Shown: positions 44,117-53,791, numbered from the stretch's first letter. The stretch is 64,000 bases of DNA from Pseudomonas fluorescens (GCF_902497775.2 NZ_OZ024668.1:2875826-2939825), one strand, 5' to 3'. The notes: a model not told the origin generated them from the sequence alone. Translations and numbers: made by a program.

Positions 44117-46054
44117 ATGCGCCTGTTTCTCTGCGAAAAGCCTTCCCAGGCCAAAGACATCGCCAAAGTCCTCGGCGCCAACCGCCGCGGCGACGGCTGC
44201 TGGGTCGGCAGCGACGTAACCGTTACCTGGTGCATCGGCCATTTGCTCGAGACCGCCCCACCCGACAGCTACGACGCACGTTACAAGCGCTGGGTGCTGG
44301 CCGATCTGCCGATCGTGCCCGAGAAGTGGAAGATGCTGGTCAAACCCAAGACCGCCAGCCAGTTCAAGGCCGTCAAGCGTCTGCTCGGCGAGGCCCGCGA
44401 GCTGGTGATCGCCACCGACGCCGACCGTGAAGGCGAGATGATCGCCCGTGAGCTGGTCGAGCACTGCCGCTACCGTGGGCCAATCAACCGCCTGTGGCTG
44501 TCGGCGCTGGACGACGCGTCCATCCGCAAGGCCCTGGCGGCGCTCAAGCCCGGTAGCGAAACCTTCAGCCTTTACCATTCGGCCCTTGGCCGTTCACGGG
44601 CCGACTGGCTGATCGGCATGAACATGAGCCGGCTGTTTACCCTGCTCGGCCGCCAGTCCGGCTACCAGGGCGTGTTGCCGGTGGGCCGGGTACAAACGCC
44701 GACGTTGCGTCTGGTGGTCGACCGCGACCGCAGCATCGCCGACTTCGTGCCAGTGGCCTACTGGGCCATTGAGGTGCAGTTGCAAAGCGTCGGCGAACAG
44801 TTCACCGCGCAGTGGCGGGCAGCCGAGGACGCCTGCGACGACCAGGGCCGCTGCCTGAACCAGGAGCTGGCCCGGCAGGCGACCGCGGCCATCGGCGCGG
44901 CCAGCAGTGCGCGGGTGATGAAAGTCGCCACCGAGCGCGTGCGCGAAGCGGCGCCGCTGCCCTTCGACCTCGGTACCTTGCAAGAGCTGTGCTCGAAGAA
45001 GTTCGGCCTTGGCGCCCAGGAGACCCTGGACATCGCCCAGGCCCTGTACGAAACCCACAAGCTGATTACCTACCCGCGCAGCGACTGCGGCTACCTGCCG
45101 CTGAGCCAGCACAGCGAAGCGCCGGCTATTCTCGCCGCCTTGCAACGTGCCGACGCCAGCCTTGCGCCCTTGCAACCGCACCTGCAAGCCCAGCGCCGTT
45201 CACGGGCCTGGAACGATGCCAAGGTCAGTGCCCACCACGGCATCATCCCCACGGCCGCCGCCAGCGACCCGTCGCGCTTGCCGGCCAAGCACAAGGCGGT
45301 CTACACCCTGATCCGCGCCCGCTACCTGGCGCAGTTCCTGCCCAACCACGAATACGACCGTACCCAGGCCGAGTTCGATTGCGCAGGCCAGGCATTGCGC
45401 GCGGTGGGCAAGCAGATCGTCGAGCCGGGCTGGCGCCGCGCCCTGCCTGAAGCCCTGACACCGGCAAAAGGCCGTGAAGCGCCGGCAGCCCAAGTGCTGC
45501 CGCTGCTGCGCGAAGGCCAGGACTGCAGCGTGGCCGGGGTCAACCTCAAGGACCTCTGGACCCAGCCACCCAAGCCCTTCACCGAAGGCGACCTGATCAA
45601 GGCGATGAAGAACGTCGCCAAGCTGGTGGACGACCCACGCCTCAAGCAAAAGCTCAAGGACACCACCGGCATCGGCACCGAGGCCACCCGTGCCGGGATT
45701 ATCCAGGGCCTGCTCGATCGCGGATACCTGGTCAAGAACGGCAAGGCCCTGAGCGCCACCCCGGCGGCCTTCAGCCTGATCGACGCGGTACCGCGGGCGA
45801 TTGCCGACCCGGGCACTACGGCGATCTGGGAACAGGCCCTGGACATGGTGCAAAGTGGTGAGATGAGCCTGGAAGAGTTCGTCGCTAAACAATCGGCCTG
45901 GATGAGCAAGCAGGTTGAACGGTGTGCCGGCATGCGCCTGACCATCAGCGGCCCGACGACCCCGGCCGGGCGTGGCGGTACGCCGTGGAAGAAGAAGCGC
46001 AAGAGCAGTGCTGCGTCGCCTAAGCGTACGCGTAAACCGAAGGCAAAAGCGTAG
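44117..46054 (+). CDS. topB: DNA topoisomerase III
   Basis: Type IA topoisomerase of 645 residues that decatenates and resolves recombination intermediates. The TOPRIM domain opens MRLFLCEKPSQAKDIAKVLG with VIATDADREGEMIARELVEH as the Mg2+ site. The active-site Tyr is in HKLITYPRSDCGYLP, and the SGYQGVLPVGRVQTPTLRLV core motif is typical. The C-terminus is a short basic tail (KKKRKSSAASPKRTRKPKAK) rather than zinc fingers. Start at the ATG; the longer upstream frame is not coding. Confidence 0.95.
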   Translation: MRLFLCEKPSQAKDIAKVLGANRRGDGCWVGSDVTVTWCIGHLLETAPPDSYDARYKRWVLADLPIVPEKWKMLVKPKTASQFKAVKRLLGEARELVIATDADREGEMIARELVEHCRYRGPINRLWLSALDDASIRKALAALKPGSETFSLYHSALGRSRADWLIGMNMSRLFTLLGRQSGYQGVLPVGRVQTPTLRLVVDRDRSIADFVPVAYWAIEVQLQSVGEQFTAQWRAAEDACDDQGRCLNQELARQATAAIGAASSARVMKVATERVREAAPLPFDLGTLQELCSKKFGLGAQETLDIAQALYETHKLITYPRSDCGYLPLSQHSEAPAILAALQRADASLAPLQPHLQAQRRSRAWNDAKVSAHHGIIPTAAASDPSRLPAKHKAVYTLIRARYLAQFLPNHEYDRTQAEFDCAGQALRAVGKQIVEPGWRRALPEALTPAKGREAPAAQVLPLLREGQDCSVAGVNLKDLWTQPPKPFTEGDLIKAMKNVAKLVDDPRLKQKLKDTTGIGTEATRAGIIQGLLDRGYLVKNGKALSATPAAFSLIDAVPRAIADPGTTAIWEQALDMVQSGEMSLEEFVAKQSAWMSKQVERCAGMRLTISGPTTPAGRGGTPWKKKRKSSAASPKRTRKPKAKA

Positions 46055-46077
46055 TGAGGCCCTAAAGGGCAACTGCC

Positions 46078-46902
46078 CTACCCCTGCTTGACCGCCTGCA
46101 AGGTATAGCTCAACGGCAAACGCCAGCGATCCTTGTCCAGCGACCACTCGCCTGCTGCGTCTTGACTCATCTGCCCCGGCAGCGCCTCCCAGGGAATGCT
46201 GTCATGCTCGACCAGCGCGGTAATCTGCAACCCATGCTTGAGCAAGGCACTGATGATCTCACCCAGGCCATGGTTCCATTCATGGGTGACCGTTTGCTCC
46301 AGCAACCTGTCGGTCTCGACATAGGTCTCGCCACTGTCCCACACCGTCGGCGCCTCGCGCTCGAAGTACGGATACTCGATGACCAGTTTGTCCTGATAGT
46401 CCTCGTTCACCGCCAGCAGCATCGGATGGCCTTCGCGCAAAAACAGCCGCCCGCCAGGCTTGAGCAAGGCCGCCACGGTACGCGCCCAGCGCTCGATGCT
46501 CGGCAGCCAGATCAACGCGCCGATACCGGTGTACACCAGGTCGAAAGAGCCCGGTTCCAGCATCTGGTCGGCGGCATACACATCCGACTCGACATAGTCG
46601 ATCCGGGCCCCGCAGCGTTCAGCCAGGGCCCGCGCCTGAGCCAGTGACTGCGCAGAAAAATCCAGGCCGCTGACCTCAGCGCCCAAACGCGATAACGACA
46701 AGGTATCGGTGCCGATATGACACTGCAGGTGCACGGCGCGCAGGCCATGGATATCCCCCAGGCGCGGCAGGTCGAAACGCAGCACTTCAGACAGGTGCTC
46801 GGGGTCTGCGACGAATTTTTCCACTTCGTAGTCGCTGGATGCCGCGTGCAACGGTGCACGTTCATCCCAGTTGCGGCGATTGAGTTCAATCGGGTCGATC
46901 AT
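46078..46902 (-). CDS. SAM-dependent methyltransferase
   Basis: 274-residue class I methyltransferase. Motif I is degenerate (AVHLQCHIGTDTLSLSRLGA), followed by VSGLDFSAQSLAQARAL and FDLVYTGIGALIWLP. This is the pattern of the UbiE/Methyltransf_25-like group, and the product is closest to uncharacterised bacterial methyltransferases. AAGGAGAGCCAAG gives the start. Substrate unknown. Confidence 0.85.
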   Translation of the reverse strand: MIDPIELNRRNWDERAPLHAASSDYEVEKFVADPEHLSEVLRFDLPRLGDIHGLRAVHLQCHIGTDTLSLSRLGAEVSGLDFSAQSLAQARALAERCGARIDYVESDVYAADQMLEPGSFDLVYTGIGALIWLPSIERWARTVAALLKPGGRLFLREGHPMLLAVNEDYQDKLVIEYPYFEREAPTVWDSGETYVETDRLLEQTVTHEWNHGLGEIISALLKHGLQITALVEHDSIPWEALPGQMSQDAAGEWSLDKDRWRLPLSYTLQAVKQG

Positions 46903-47000
46903 CTTGGCTCTCCTTTTCAACCGCAACCTTAGCGACGTACCCACGCCCCCGGCAAGTGCTGTATAAATCACCCACGCGCTCTTCAATCAAGGAAGCATTG

Positions 47001-47393
47001 ATGAAACTCGGATACACCATCATCTACGTCGCCGATGTCGCCGTTTCGCTGGCGTTCTTCGAGCAAGCCTTCGGCCTGAACCAGCGTTTTCTGCACGAAT
47101 CCGGCGACTATGGCGAGCTGGACACCGGCGCCACCACCCTCGCCTTCGCCTCCCTGGCTCTGGGCAACAGCCACTTCCCCGGCGGCGTATTGGCCGCCAG
47201 CGAATCGGCAAAACCGTTGGGCATGGAGATCGCCCTGGTGACCGACGATGTCGCCAACGCCCACGCGCGAGCGGTTAAGGCAGGCGCCGTGGAACTCAAG
47301 GCCCCCGAAGCCAAGCCATGGGGGCAAACCCTGTCATATGTGCGCTGCCCCGATGGCACTCTGGTGGAGCTGTGCAGCCCTGTAGGCAACTAA
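47001..47393 (+). CDS. VOC-family (glyoxalase/bleomycin-resistance fold) protein
   Basis: 130-residue single VOC domain. It has the opening KLGYTIIYVADVAVSLAFFE, QAFGLNQRFLHESGDYGEL and a final YVRCPDGTLVELCSP with the metal-binding Glu. Substrate unknown. It is followed 13 bases later by a GFA-family gene and probably co-transcribed with it, so the pair may act on reactive small molecules. Confidence 0.9.
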   Translation: MKLGYTIIYVADVAVSLAFFEQAFGLNQRFLHESGDYGELDTGATTLAFASLALGNSHFPGGVLAASESAKPLGMEIALVTDDVANAHARAVKAGAVELKAPEAKPWGQTLSYVRCPDGTLVELCSPVGN

Positions 47394-47406
47394 ACGGGAG
47401 CTAACA

Positions 47407-47787
47407 ATGGACGATGCAACCTACCATGGTGGCTGCCTGTGCGGGGCGATCCGCTTTGAAGCCATTGGCCCGGCACTGAATCCTCATTGCTGCTCGTGCA
47501 AGTGGTGCCAGCGCCATACCGGCGCGCTAACGGCCACCTGGGTCGAATTTGCCCGCGAGCAGGTTCGCTGGACCGGCCCCGGTGGAGCGCCAGCGACCTT
47601 TCGCTCATCGGACTATTCCAGCCGCGCCTTTTGCCCCAGCTGCGGCAGTTCGCTGGGCGCTATCGATGATCAACCAACGGTGGCCCTGCTGCTGGGCAGC
47701 TTCGACAGCAATCAACAGCCGGCCCTGGCGCCGGCGACGCACTCGTTCAACGACCAGTTGCCACGCTGGTGGTGCCCGGGCTCATAA
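47407..47787 (+). CDS. GFA-family (glutathione-dependent formaldehyde-activating fold) protein
   Basis: 126-residue zinc-binding protein. Cys motifs are GGCLCGAIRF, HCCSCKWCQRHTGA and RAFCPSCGSSLG, which hold one or two zinc ions. The Gfa enzyme and the many uncharacterised CENP-V-like relatives share this fold, so the catalytic activity is not proven. Its last bases overlap the convergent TonB receptor gene by six. Confidence 0.9.
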   Translation: MDDATYHGGCLCGAIRFEAIGPALNPHCCSCKWCQRHTGALTATWVEFAREQVRWTGPGGAPATFRSSDYSSRAFCPSCGSSLGAIDDQPTVALLLGSFDSNQQPALAPATHSFNDQLPRWWCPGS

Positions 47788-49875
47788 CGCCAGGCTCAGG
47801 CTGACCATCAGGTTGCGCGGCTCACCCGGCAGGTTCCACGCCGCGTTGTAACCGCGCTCGTAGTACTTGCGATCGAACAGGTTGTTCAGGTTCAGGCCCA
47901 CAGTGGCCTGTTCGCTGACCTTGTAATGCGCCAGCAGGTCAATGGTACTGTAGCCCGGTAGACGGAAACTGCTGCCGGCCTGGCCGGAGCGTTCACCGAC
48001 ATAGTTGGCCGCCGCGCCAATGTCCGAGCCGAGCAATGGCCCGCTCTGGAACTCATACACCGCCATCAGGCTGCCGCTGTGCTGGGGGATACCAAGCAGG
48101 TCGCTGCCTTTGGGCAAGGCGGCATCGCCCTTGGTCACCTCGGCATCGATATAGGCATAGGCGCCGATCACCCGCACGGTCTCGCTCAACTGGCCGCTGA
48201 ACTGCAGGTCGACACCCTGGCTGCGCGCCTTGCCGGCGGCGATGCTGTCGCCGAAGGCATCGGTGGTGATGACGTTTTCCTTGTCGATCTGGAACAGAGC
48301 AAGGGTCGCGCCCAGGCGACTGTCGAACAGGTCGAGCTTGAGCCCGGTTTCATAGCCCAGGCCCTTCTCCGGCTTGTAGATCTGACCCTGGGTACCGATG
48401 CTGTTGGGCTTGAACGAGGTCGAGGCATTGGCGAACACGCCGACTTCAGGGGTGAGCTGGTACAGCAGGCCCAGGCGCGGGGTGGCAACGTCCTTTTCCT
48501 GGCGGTTGCTGACGCGCGTGCTGCGGTTCTGCGCGGTCTGCTCGATGTGCTCCAGGCGCACGCCCACCAGGCCGCGCAAGCGGTCGGTAAAGGCGATCTG
48601 GTCCTGCAGGTTGAGCGCGTAGCTTTCGGTGCGCTCGAAAAAATCATTGGGGTTGATCAGCGGCGGTTTCGCCTGGCCGTACACCGGGTTGTAGATGTCC
48701 AGGCCATAGCCGAGCGACGTGGCGCTTTGCGGGTACTTCTGGCTGTTGCGGTAGTTCTCGTACTCAAGGCCCAGCAGGCTCTGGTGCTGCCAACCGGCGA
48801 ACTGGAACTGGCCGTGAAGTTCGGCCTGGGTAATGTTGTCGTTCCACTCGAAATCGCGCTCGCGGTAGAAGCGGCTGATGGTGGTGCCGACCACCCGCGA
48901 CGGTTCCGAGCTGTTGCCCTTGAGCCTGCCTTGAGTGTAGTGATTGGCCAGGCGCAGCTTCCAGCTGTCGTTGAGGGTGTGCTCCAGGGTCAGGTCGAGG
49001 GTCTGGTTGTCGTTGCGGATGCGCCCGTCATTGGGCTCGCCGAGAAAGGTCGAACGGCTGACCGAGCCCAGCTCATTGTTAACCGCCGGGATGCCCCGGT
49101 CGAACACCGACTCGGTGCGCGAGAACTCGGTGTCGATCGACAGCAGGGTCTCGGCGCTCAACTGCCAGCTCAGCGACGGGCTGACGATGCGCCGCTCGCT
49201 GCCGACGTAGTCGCGAAAACTGCCATTATCCTCCACCGCCATGTTCACCCGCGACAACACCCGGCCGTCTTCACTGAGCGGCGTGTTGACGTCCAGGCTG
49301 CTGCGGTAACGGTCCCAGCTGCCGGCGCTGGCCTTGAACCGGGTAAAGGCTTCGGCTTGCGGGCGCTTGGTAACGATATTCACCAGCCCGCCCGGATCGC
49401 CGCGCCCATACAAACTGGCTGCCGGGCCCTTGAGCACTTCGATGCGCTCGATGTTGGAGGTATCGGGGGCGCTGTAGCTGCCGCGATTGACGGCAAAGCC
49501 GTTCTTGTACAGCTCGCCGGTAGTAAAGCCGCGCACGCTGTAGTTGAGGAAGGTCAGGCCACCAAAATTGTTCTGCCGACTGACGCCGCCGGCAAAGTCC
49601 AGGGCGCGGTCGATGCGCGTGCTGTTCAGGTCTTCGAGCACCTGGCTGGGCACCACGGCGATGCTTTGCGGGGTGTCGCGCAGGTCGGTGTCGGTTTTGG
49701 TCGCGGTGCTTGAGCGGGTTGCGCGATAGCCCTGCACCGGGCCGGTCGCGGTTTCTTCGTAGTGGCGTTCGTTGACGTTAAGAGCGTCAAGCAGCACCGC
49801 GTCGGCGGCAGCGGCTGGCAGGGCAAGCAGCGAGGCGGACAGGCCGAGGGATAACCTTCCTACAGGGTAGTTCAT
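47782..49875 (-). CDS. TonB-dependent siderophore receptor (FhuE/FoxA-type)
   Basis: Outer-membrane receptor of 697 residues. A signal peptide (SLGLSASLLALPAAAA) is followed by the TonB box region and a plug (TKTDTDLRDTPQSIAVVPSQ, IERIEVLKGPAASLYGRGDP, GGLVNIVTKRP). The 22-strand barrel ends MVSLSLAL. The plug pattern is that of hydroxamate siderophore receptors. A palindromic operator lies just upstream. Its neighbours are aromatic hydroxylase genes on the same strand, so a catechol-containing ligand is also possible. Confidence 0.93.
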   Translation of the reverse strand: MNYPVGRLSLGLSASLLALPAAAADAVLLDALNVNERHYEETATGPVQGYRATRSSTATKTDTDLRDTPQSIAVVPSQVLEDLNSTRIDRALDFAGGVSRQNNFGGLTFLNYSVRGFTTGELYKNGFAVNRGSYSAPDTSNIERIEVLKGPAASLYGRGDPGGLVNIVTKRPQAEAFTRFKASAGSWDRYRSSLDVNTPLSEDGRVLSRVNMAVEDNGSFRDYVGSERRIVSPSLSWQLSAETLLSIDTEFSRTESVFDRGIPAVNNELGSVSRSTFLGEPNDGRIRNDNQTLDLTLEHTLNDSWKLRLANHYTQGRLKGNSSEPSRVVGTTISRFYRERDFEWNDNITQAELHGQFQFAGWQHQSLLGLEYENYRNSQKYPQSATSLGYGLDIYNPVYGQAKPPLINPNDFFERTESYALNLQDQIAFTDRLRGLVGVRLEHIEQTAQNRSTRVSNRQEKDVATPRLGLLYQLTPEVGVFANASTSFKPNSIGTQGQIYKPEKGLGYETGLKLDLFDSRLGATLALFQIDKENVITTDAFGDSIAAGKARSQGVDLQFSGQLSETVRVIGAYAYIDAEVTKGDAALPKGSDLLGIPQHSGSLMAVYEFQSGPLLGSDIGAAANYVGERSGQAGSSFRLPGYSTIDLLAHYKVSEQATVGLNLNNLFDRKYYERGYNAAWNLPGEPRNLMVSLSLAL

Positions 49876-49886
49876 GACGGCTCCTT

Positions 49887-49913
49887 AAATTATATGTAAT
49901 AACATATCAATTT
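49887..49913. promoter_or_regulatory. Palindromic operator upstream of the TonB receptor
   Basis: Perfect inner repeat ATATGT-AATA-ACATAT (49892-49907) flanked by AAATT and AATTT, one base off register. It lies 12 bases before the receptor start and would overlap its ribosome-binding and promoter region. It is not a match to the Fur consensus. Confidence 0.5.
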
Positions 49914-49947
49914 AAAGAGCAATGTAAAAGCAGCACGGCGCAAGCCC

Positions 49948-49976
49948 CTGTAGGAGCGGGCTTGCCCCGCGATTAG
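49948..49976. repeat. Single REP element
   Basis: One copy of the REP core in inverse orientation (CTGTAGGAGCGGGCTTGCCC) just after the flavin reductase stop. Confidence 0.8.
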
Positions 49977-49979
49977 CGC

Positions 49980-50927
49980 TCAACAGCTGCCAATCACCGC
50001 CTGCAGCACCGTCTTGAAGGTCGCGATCTGCTCTTCGCTGAACTGCCCGAAGATTTTGTCCTGCTGCTCGCGGGCAATGCTCCACAAGCCTTCGGTCTGG
50101 TCGATGCCGGCGATGGTCAGGCGCACATGCCCGGCCGCTTCGCTGTCGCACACCAGGCCCTTGCGCTTGAGGTTGGCCACCGCCTCGTCGATTTCCCTCG
50201 CCGGCATGGCGACTTCGCGCTGCAGGTCGCTGAGGTTCAGGCCGGCGTCGTTCTCCAGCACCATCAGCATCCGCGCCTCGCTGGTGCGCAGTCCACTGGA
50301 CAATTGTCGTGGCTGGTAGCTGCCCTGGTAGGCACGCAGGGCCTGGGTCATCAGGTAGTAAAGGTTGTGGCTCAGGCGCCCCTGGAAGTGGCTGCTCGGC
50401 GGCTGGCCTTCTTCGCGGCGGGTCATGCGGGTGTGTGGCAGCACCATGGAGTAGGCGCCCTGGTGATAGAGCAACGGCGAGCGGCCGCAGTCATCGAAGG
50501 CCACCACTTTGCCGAGCATGATCCAGTGATCGCCGCCGTCGATAATCTGGTGGGTTTCGCACTGAAAGCACGCCGAGCAATCGGCCAGGATCGGCGCTCC
50601 GCCCTCGCCTGCCTGGTAACTGATGCCGGCGAAGCGATCCTCCTTGGGCTTGGCAAAGTTATTGGACAGGTCGATCTGATCCGCGGCAAGGATGTTCACC
50701 GCAAAATGGCTGGCCGCCTCGAACACCGCCAGGCTGCTGGAGCGTTTGTCCAGGCTCCAGAGAATCAGCGGCGGGTCGAGGGAGACCGAGTTGAAGCTGT
50801 TGGCAGTGACCCCGACCAGGTTGCCCTGAGGGTCGGCGGCGGTGACCACGGTCACGCCGGTGGCGAAGTTGCCCAGGGCACGGCGAAAGGCGCGGCTGTC
50901 GAAGGCCGTTGCGGTTGCAGTAGACAT
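49980..50927 (-). CDS. Flavin reductase component of a two-component aromatic hydroxylase (C1-hpaH type)
   Basis: 315-residue protein with the same two-part design as the reductase (C1) of 4-hydroxyphenylacetate 3-hydroxylase. The first ~165 residues are a flavin reductase domain (FRRALGNFATGVTVVTAADP, GVTANSFNSVSLDPPLILWS, GDHWIMLGKV). The C-terminal ~140 residues are a MarR-like helical domain (RTSEARMLMVLENDAGLNLS) that senses the aromatic substrate in the known enzyme. It supplies FMNH2 to the oxygenase encoded upstream on the same strand. Confidence 0.87.
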   Translation of the reverse strand: MSTATATAFDSRAFRRALGNFATGVTVVTAADPQGNLVGVTANSFNSVSLDPPLILWSLDKRSSSLAVFEAASHFAVNILAADQIDLSNNFAKPKEDRFAGISYQAGEGGAPILADCSACFQCETHQIIDGGDHWIMLGKVVAFDDCGRSPLLYHQGAYSMVLPHTRMTRREEGQPPSSHFQGRLSHNLYYLMTQALRAYQGSYQPRQLSSGLRTSEARMLMVLENDAGLNLSDLQREVAMPAREIDEAVANLKRKGLVCDSEAAGHVRLTIAGIDQTEGLWSIAREQQDKIFGQFSEEQIATFKTVLQAVIGSC

Positions 50928-50985
50928 GCAAGACTCCCCGGCTGCCTTGCGCGGCAGCCGTCATTGTTGTTATTGGCGAGGCACT

Positions 50986-52155
50986 TCAGACCATGCTTGG
51001 ATCAGGCTCCAGGCCCATCAGCTCGCGGCCGAGAATCTGCGCGCACACGTCGTAGTCGGTGTAGGCATGGGCGCCGGTCATGTGCGCATCGCGCCACAGC
51101 CGCTGCATTTCGTTGCTGTCGAACCAGGCGGTGCCGCCCGCGGCTTCGAACAGGCGGTCGACCGCCTGGATGCACATCTTCACCGCATAGCCCTGGTTGG
51201 TGCGCCAGAACGCCAGGGTCTCGCGTGTTGGGTATTGGTGACGCTCGCTGTGCTCGGCGTGTTCCTGCCAGGTCTTTTCCAGCAAGGCCCGGGCGGCGGC
51301 AACCTGGTGGGTCGACTCGGCCAGGCGCATCAGCGCTGGGGTAGCGGCGCCAACGTTGACCCCGGTGTAGGCCCGCACGCGGTTCCTGGTTTTTTCGCGG
51401 AAGGCTTCGAGCATGCGCTCGGCAATGCCCAGGCTGACGGTTGAGAAGCCACTGGCAAAGTACGGCCGGTATGGCGAGTAGAACACCTTGCTGTCCGGGT
51501 ACAAGCCAAAGCCTGCCGACTTGCCTTCCATCATGTCCTTGGCTTTCTGGATGCGGTGCTCGGGGACGAACACCTTGTCGATCACCAGGGTCTTGGTGCC
51601 GCTGCCCTTCATGCCAGCGGCGAACCAGTCATCGCGAATCTCGTAATCACTGCGCGGCAGCACAGCGAAGCAGTAGTCCTGGGTGCCTTCGGCATTAGCC
51701 CGACGGCAGCCGACAATCGCCCACTCGGCATGGTCACTGCCGCTGCTCCAGCCCATCTCGCCGCTGAACAGCAAGCCGCCTGCGACCTCCTCGACCTTGC
51801 CAAACGGGGCGATACTGCTGCTGGCGGTGGCGTCGGGGTTGTCGCCCCAGATTTCTTCCTGCAGCTTGGCCGGGAACATCGCCAACTGATGGCTGTGGGT
51901 GCACAGCAGGCTCATGGCCCAGGCAGTACTGGCGCAGGCACCGGCGAGCAAGGCGATGCAGTCGGCGAACTGCGGCAGGGACATTTCCAGGCCGCCGTAG
52001 GGTTTGGGCAGGAAGGCGCGGTGCAGGCCGATGCTTTTGAGCAGGGCGATGTTTTCGTCCGGAACTTTGCGATCCTGCTCGGCACGGGCGGCATTGGCGG
52101 CGATGGCAGGCAGAATCGAACGAAGGTCTTCGAGCAGCGGGTTTGGCTTTTTCAT
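50986..52155 (-). CDS. FMNH2-dependent monooxygenase, acyl-CoA dehydrogenase fold (4-HPA 3-hydroxylase C2 type)
   Basis: 389 residues, N-terminal helices and central beta domain as in acyl-CoA dehydrogenases but of the oxygen-activating class. Landmarks are GLHRAFLPKPYGGLEMSLPQ, GACASTAWAMSLLCTHSHQL, GWSSGSDHAEWAIVG and GSGTKTLVIDKVFVP. With the C1-type reductase immediately downstream it should hydroxylate an aromatic ring, probably 4-hydroxyphenylacetate or tyramine/tyrosine-like phenols. A DszC/SfnC-like sulfur substrate is the main alternative. Confidence 0.82.
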   Translation of the reverse strand: MKKPNPLLEDLRSILPAIAANAARAEQDRKVPDENIALLKSIGLHRAFLPKPYGGLEMSLPQFADCIALLAGACASTAWAMSLLCTHSHQLAMFPAKLQEEIWGDNPDATASSSIAPFGKVEEVAGGLLFSGEMGWSSGSDHAEWAIVGCRRANAEGTQDYCFAVLPRSDYEIRDDWFAAGMKGSGTKTLVIDKVFVPEHRIQKAKDMMEGKSAGFGLYPDSKVFYSPYRPYFASGFSTVSLGIAERMLEAFREKTRNRVRAYTGVNVGAATPALMRLAESTHQVAAARALLEKTWQEHAEHSERHQYPTRETLAFWRTNQGYAVKMCIQAVDRLFEAAGGTAWFDSNEMQRLWRDAHMTGAHAYTDYDVCAQILGRELMGLEPDPSMV

Positions 52156-52302
52156 GAGGGGCCCTGCTTATTATTGGATGTCCGCCGTGGCCTGCGAAGT
52201 GGCAGGCAGCGGTGGGTGCAGGGGCCAGTATGGGAGGCTTGGCTCAGAGGGAAAATGCAACTTCCATAGGCAAGATTGTACTTTTCACAGGATTTTAAAA
52301 GC

Positions 52303-52374
52303 ATCGCGGGTAAAGCCCGCTCCCACAGGTCCGGTGTACACAGCTCTGTTGTAGGAGCGGGCTTGACCCGCGAT
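52303..52374. repeat. Diverged REP pair
   Basis: Two inverted REP copies (GCGGGTAAAGCCCGCTCCCA and, inverse, GTAGGAGCGGGCTTGACCCG) separated by ~30 bases, between the decarboxylase stop and the hydroxylase. Confidence 0.82.
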
Positions 52375-52378
52375 GAAA

Positions 52379-53791
52379 TTACTGCAGAACCACTTTTTGC
52401 AAATTGCGCCAAAGCTCAACCACATGCGCCCGCTCGGTTGGCAACGCCCCCACCGACACCCGCACCATCCAGCGGCCATTCAAGGTCGCCGGGGTGACAT
52501 AGGCCACACCCGACGCATTGAGCCGATCAGCCCAGCGGCGGGTATGCGCATCCAGTGCCTCCCCCTCCAGGGCATCGGCGCAATGGCGAATGCACAGGGT
52601 CTGCAACTGCACCGGCGCCAGCAACTCCCAGCCATCTGCCCCACGCACCTGCTCGGCCAGCCACTGGGCATTGTCCAGGTCGCGGCGCAAGCGTTGCTGC
52701 AGGCGCTCGATACCCTCGCTGCGCAGCATGAACCACAGTTTCAGGGCACGGAACCGCCGCCCCAACGGAATGCCCCAGTCGCGCAGGTTCTTGACCTTGC
52801 TGTCGACCGCCGACTGCAAGTAACTGGGGTTGGTGCTCATGACCCGGATCAGGTGCTGCGGATCACGGACGAAATACAGCGAGCAATCAAAGGCCACACC
52901 CAGCCACTTGTGCGCGTTGACCACGATCGAGTCGGCCTGTTCGATGCCATCCCACATCCAGCGGCATTCCGGGAGGATCATCGCGGAACCGGCCATGGCC
53001 GCGTCCACGTGCAACCACAAGCCATGCTCACGGGCGATCTCGCCGATTGGCTGCAGCGGGTCGATGGCGGTAGTTGTTGTAGTGCCGGTGGTGGCCACCA
53101 CCGCACAGGGTTGCAGGCCGTTGGCCAGGTCCTGTTCGATGGCCGCAGCCAGGGCCTGCGGGCGCATGGCGAAGTTATCGTCGGTTTCGATGTAGCGGAT
53201 GTTGTCCTTGCCAAAGCCCGCCAGCAACGCGGCCTTGTCCACCGAGCTGTGGGCCTGGGCGCTGGTGTAGATCATCAGCGGTTTGCCCTGCCCCTGCAGG
53301 CCGCCCTTGGCCAGGGCGTAGTCGCTGCTGCGCTCGCGGGCGCTGATCAGCGCCACCAGGGTGCTGGTGGAAGCGGTGTCCTGGATCACCCCACTCCACT
53401 GATCCGACAAGCCGACCATCTGCCGCAGCCAGTCCACGGTGGTTTCTTCCAGTTCGCTCAACGCCGGGCTGGATTGCCACGACAGGCCGAGTACGCCAAG
53501 GCCGGTGCTGAGGAAATCGCCGAGTACCGACGACAAGGTGCCGTTGGAGGGGAAGTAACCGAAAAAATCCGGATGTTGCCAGTGCGACAGGCCGGGCATG
53601 ACCAGTTGATCGACATCTTTGAGGATGTTTTCAAACGGCTCGCCCTGAGTCGGCGCCGAGCTGGGCAAGGCCGTCTTGAGGTAACCGGGCTCGACCTGGG
53701 CCATGACCGGCAACTCACCGACACCCTGGCGGTAGTCGGCGATCAGGTCGATCAATTGGTGGCCATGTTTGCGAAATTCTTCCGGGCTCAT
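52379..53791 (-). CDS. ddc: Aromatic L-amino acid / DOPA decarboxylase
   Basis: PLP enzyme of 470 residues, group II decarboxylase. The PLP Lys is in VVNAHKWLGVAFDC, and His ring-stacking in SAQAHSSVDKAA. The Asp for the pyridine N is in HVDAAMAG. The opening MSPEEFRKHGHQLIDLIADY and GYFPSNGTLSSVLGDFLSTG are typical. A P. putida member of this family is specific for L-DOPA. Here it lies with an aromatic hydroxylase pair, a LysR gene and an aldehyde dehydrogenase, so it probably yields dopamine or a related amine for catabolism. Start at the internal ATG; 20 extra codons upstream are unlikely. Confidence 0.93.
   Translation of the reverse strand: MSPEEFRKHGHQLIDLIADYRQGVGELPVMAQVEPGYLKTALPSSAPTQGEPFENILKDVDQLVMPGLSHWQHPDFFGYFPSNGTLSSVLGDFLSTGLGVLGLSWQSSPALSELEETTVDWLRQMVGLSDQWSGVIQDTASTSTLVALISARERSSDYALAKGGLQGQGKPLMIYTSAQAHSSVDKAALLAGFGKDNIRYIETDDNFAMRPQALAAAIEQDLANGLQPCAVVATTGTTTTTAIDPLQPIGEIAREHGLWLHVDAAMAGSAMILPECRWMWDGIEQADSIVVNAHKWLGVAFDCSLYFVRDPQHLIRVMSTNPSYLQSAVDSKVKNLRDWGIPLGRRFRALKLWFMLRSEGIERLQQRLRRDLDNAQWLAEQVRGADGWELLAPVQLQTLCIRHCADALEGEALDAHTRRWADRLNASGVAYVTPATLNGRWMVRVSVGALPTERAHVVELWRNLQKVVLQ

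Noticed and set aside
49860..49915. Fur box before the siderophore receptor
   Set aside because: The palindrome present does not match GATAATGATAATCATTATC at enough positions.
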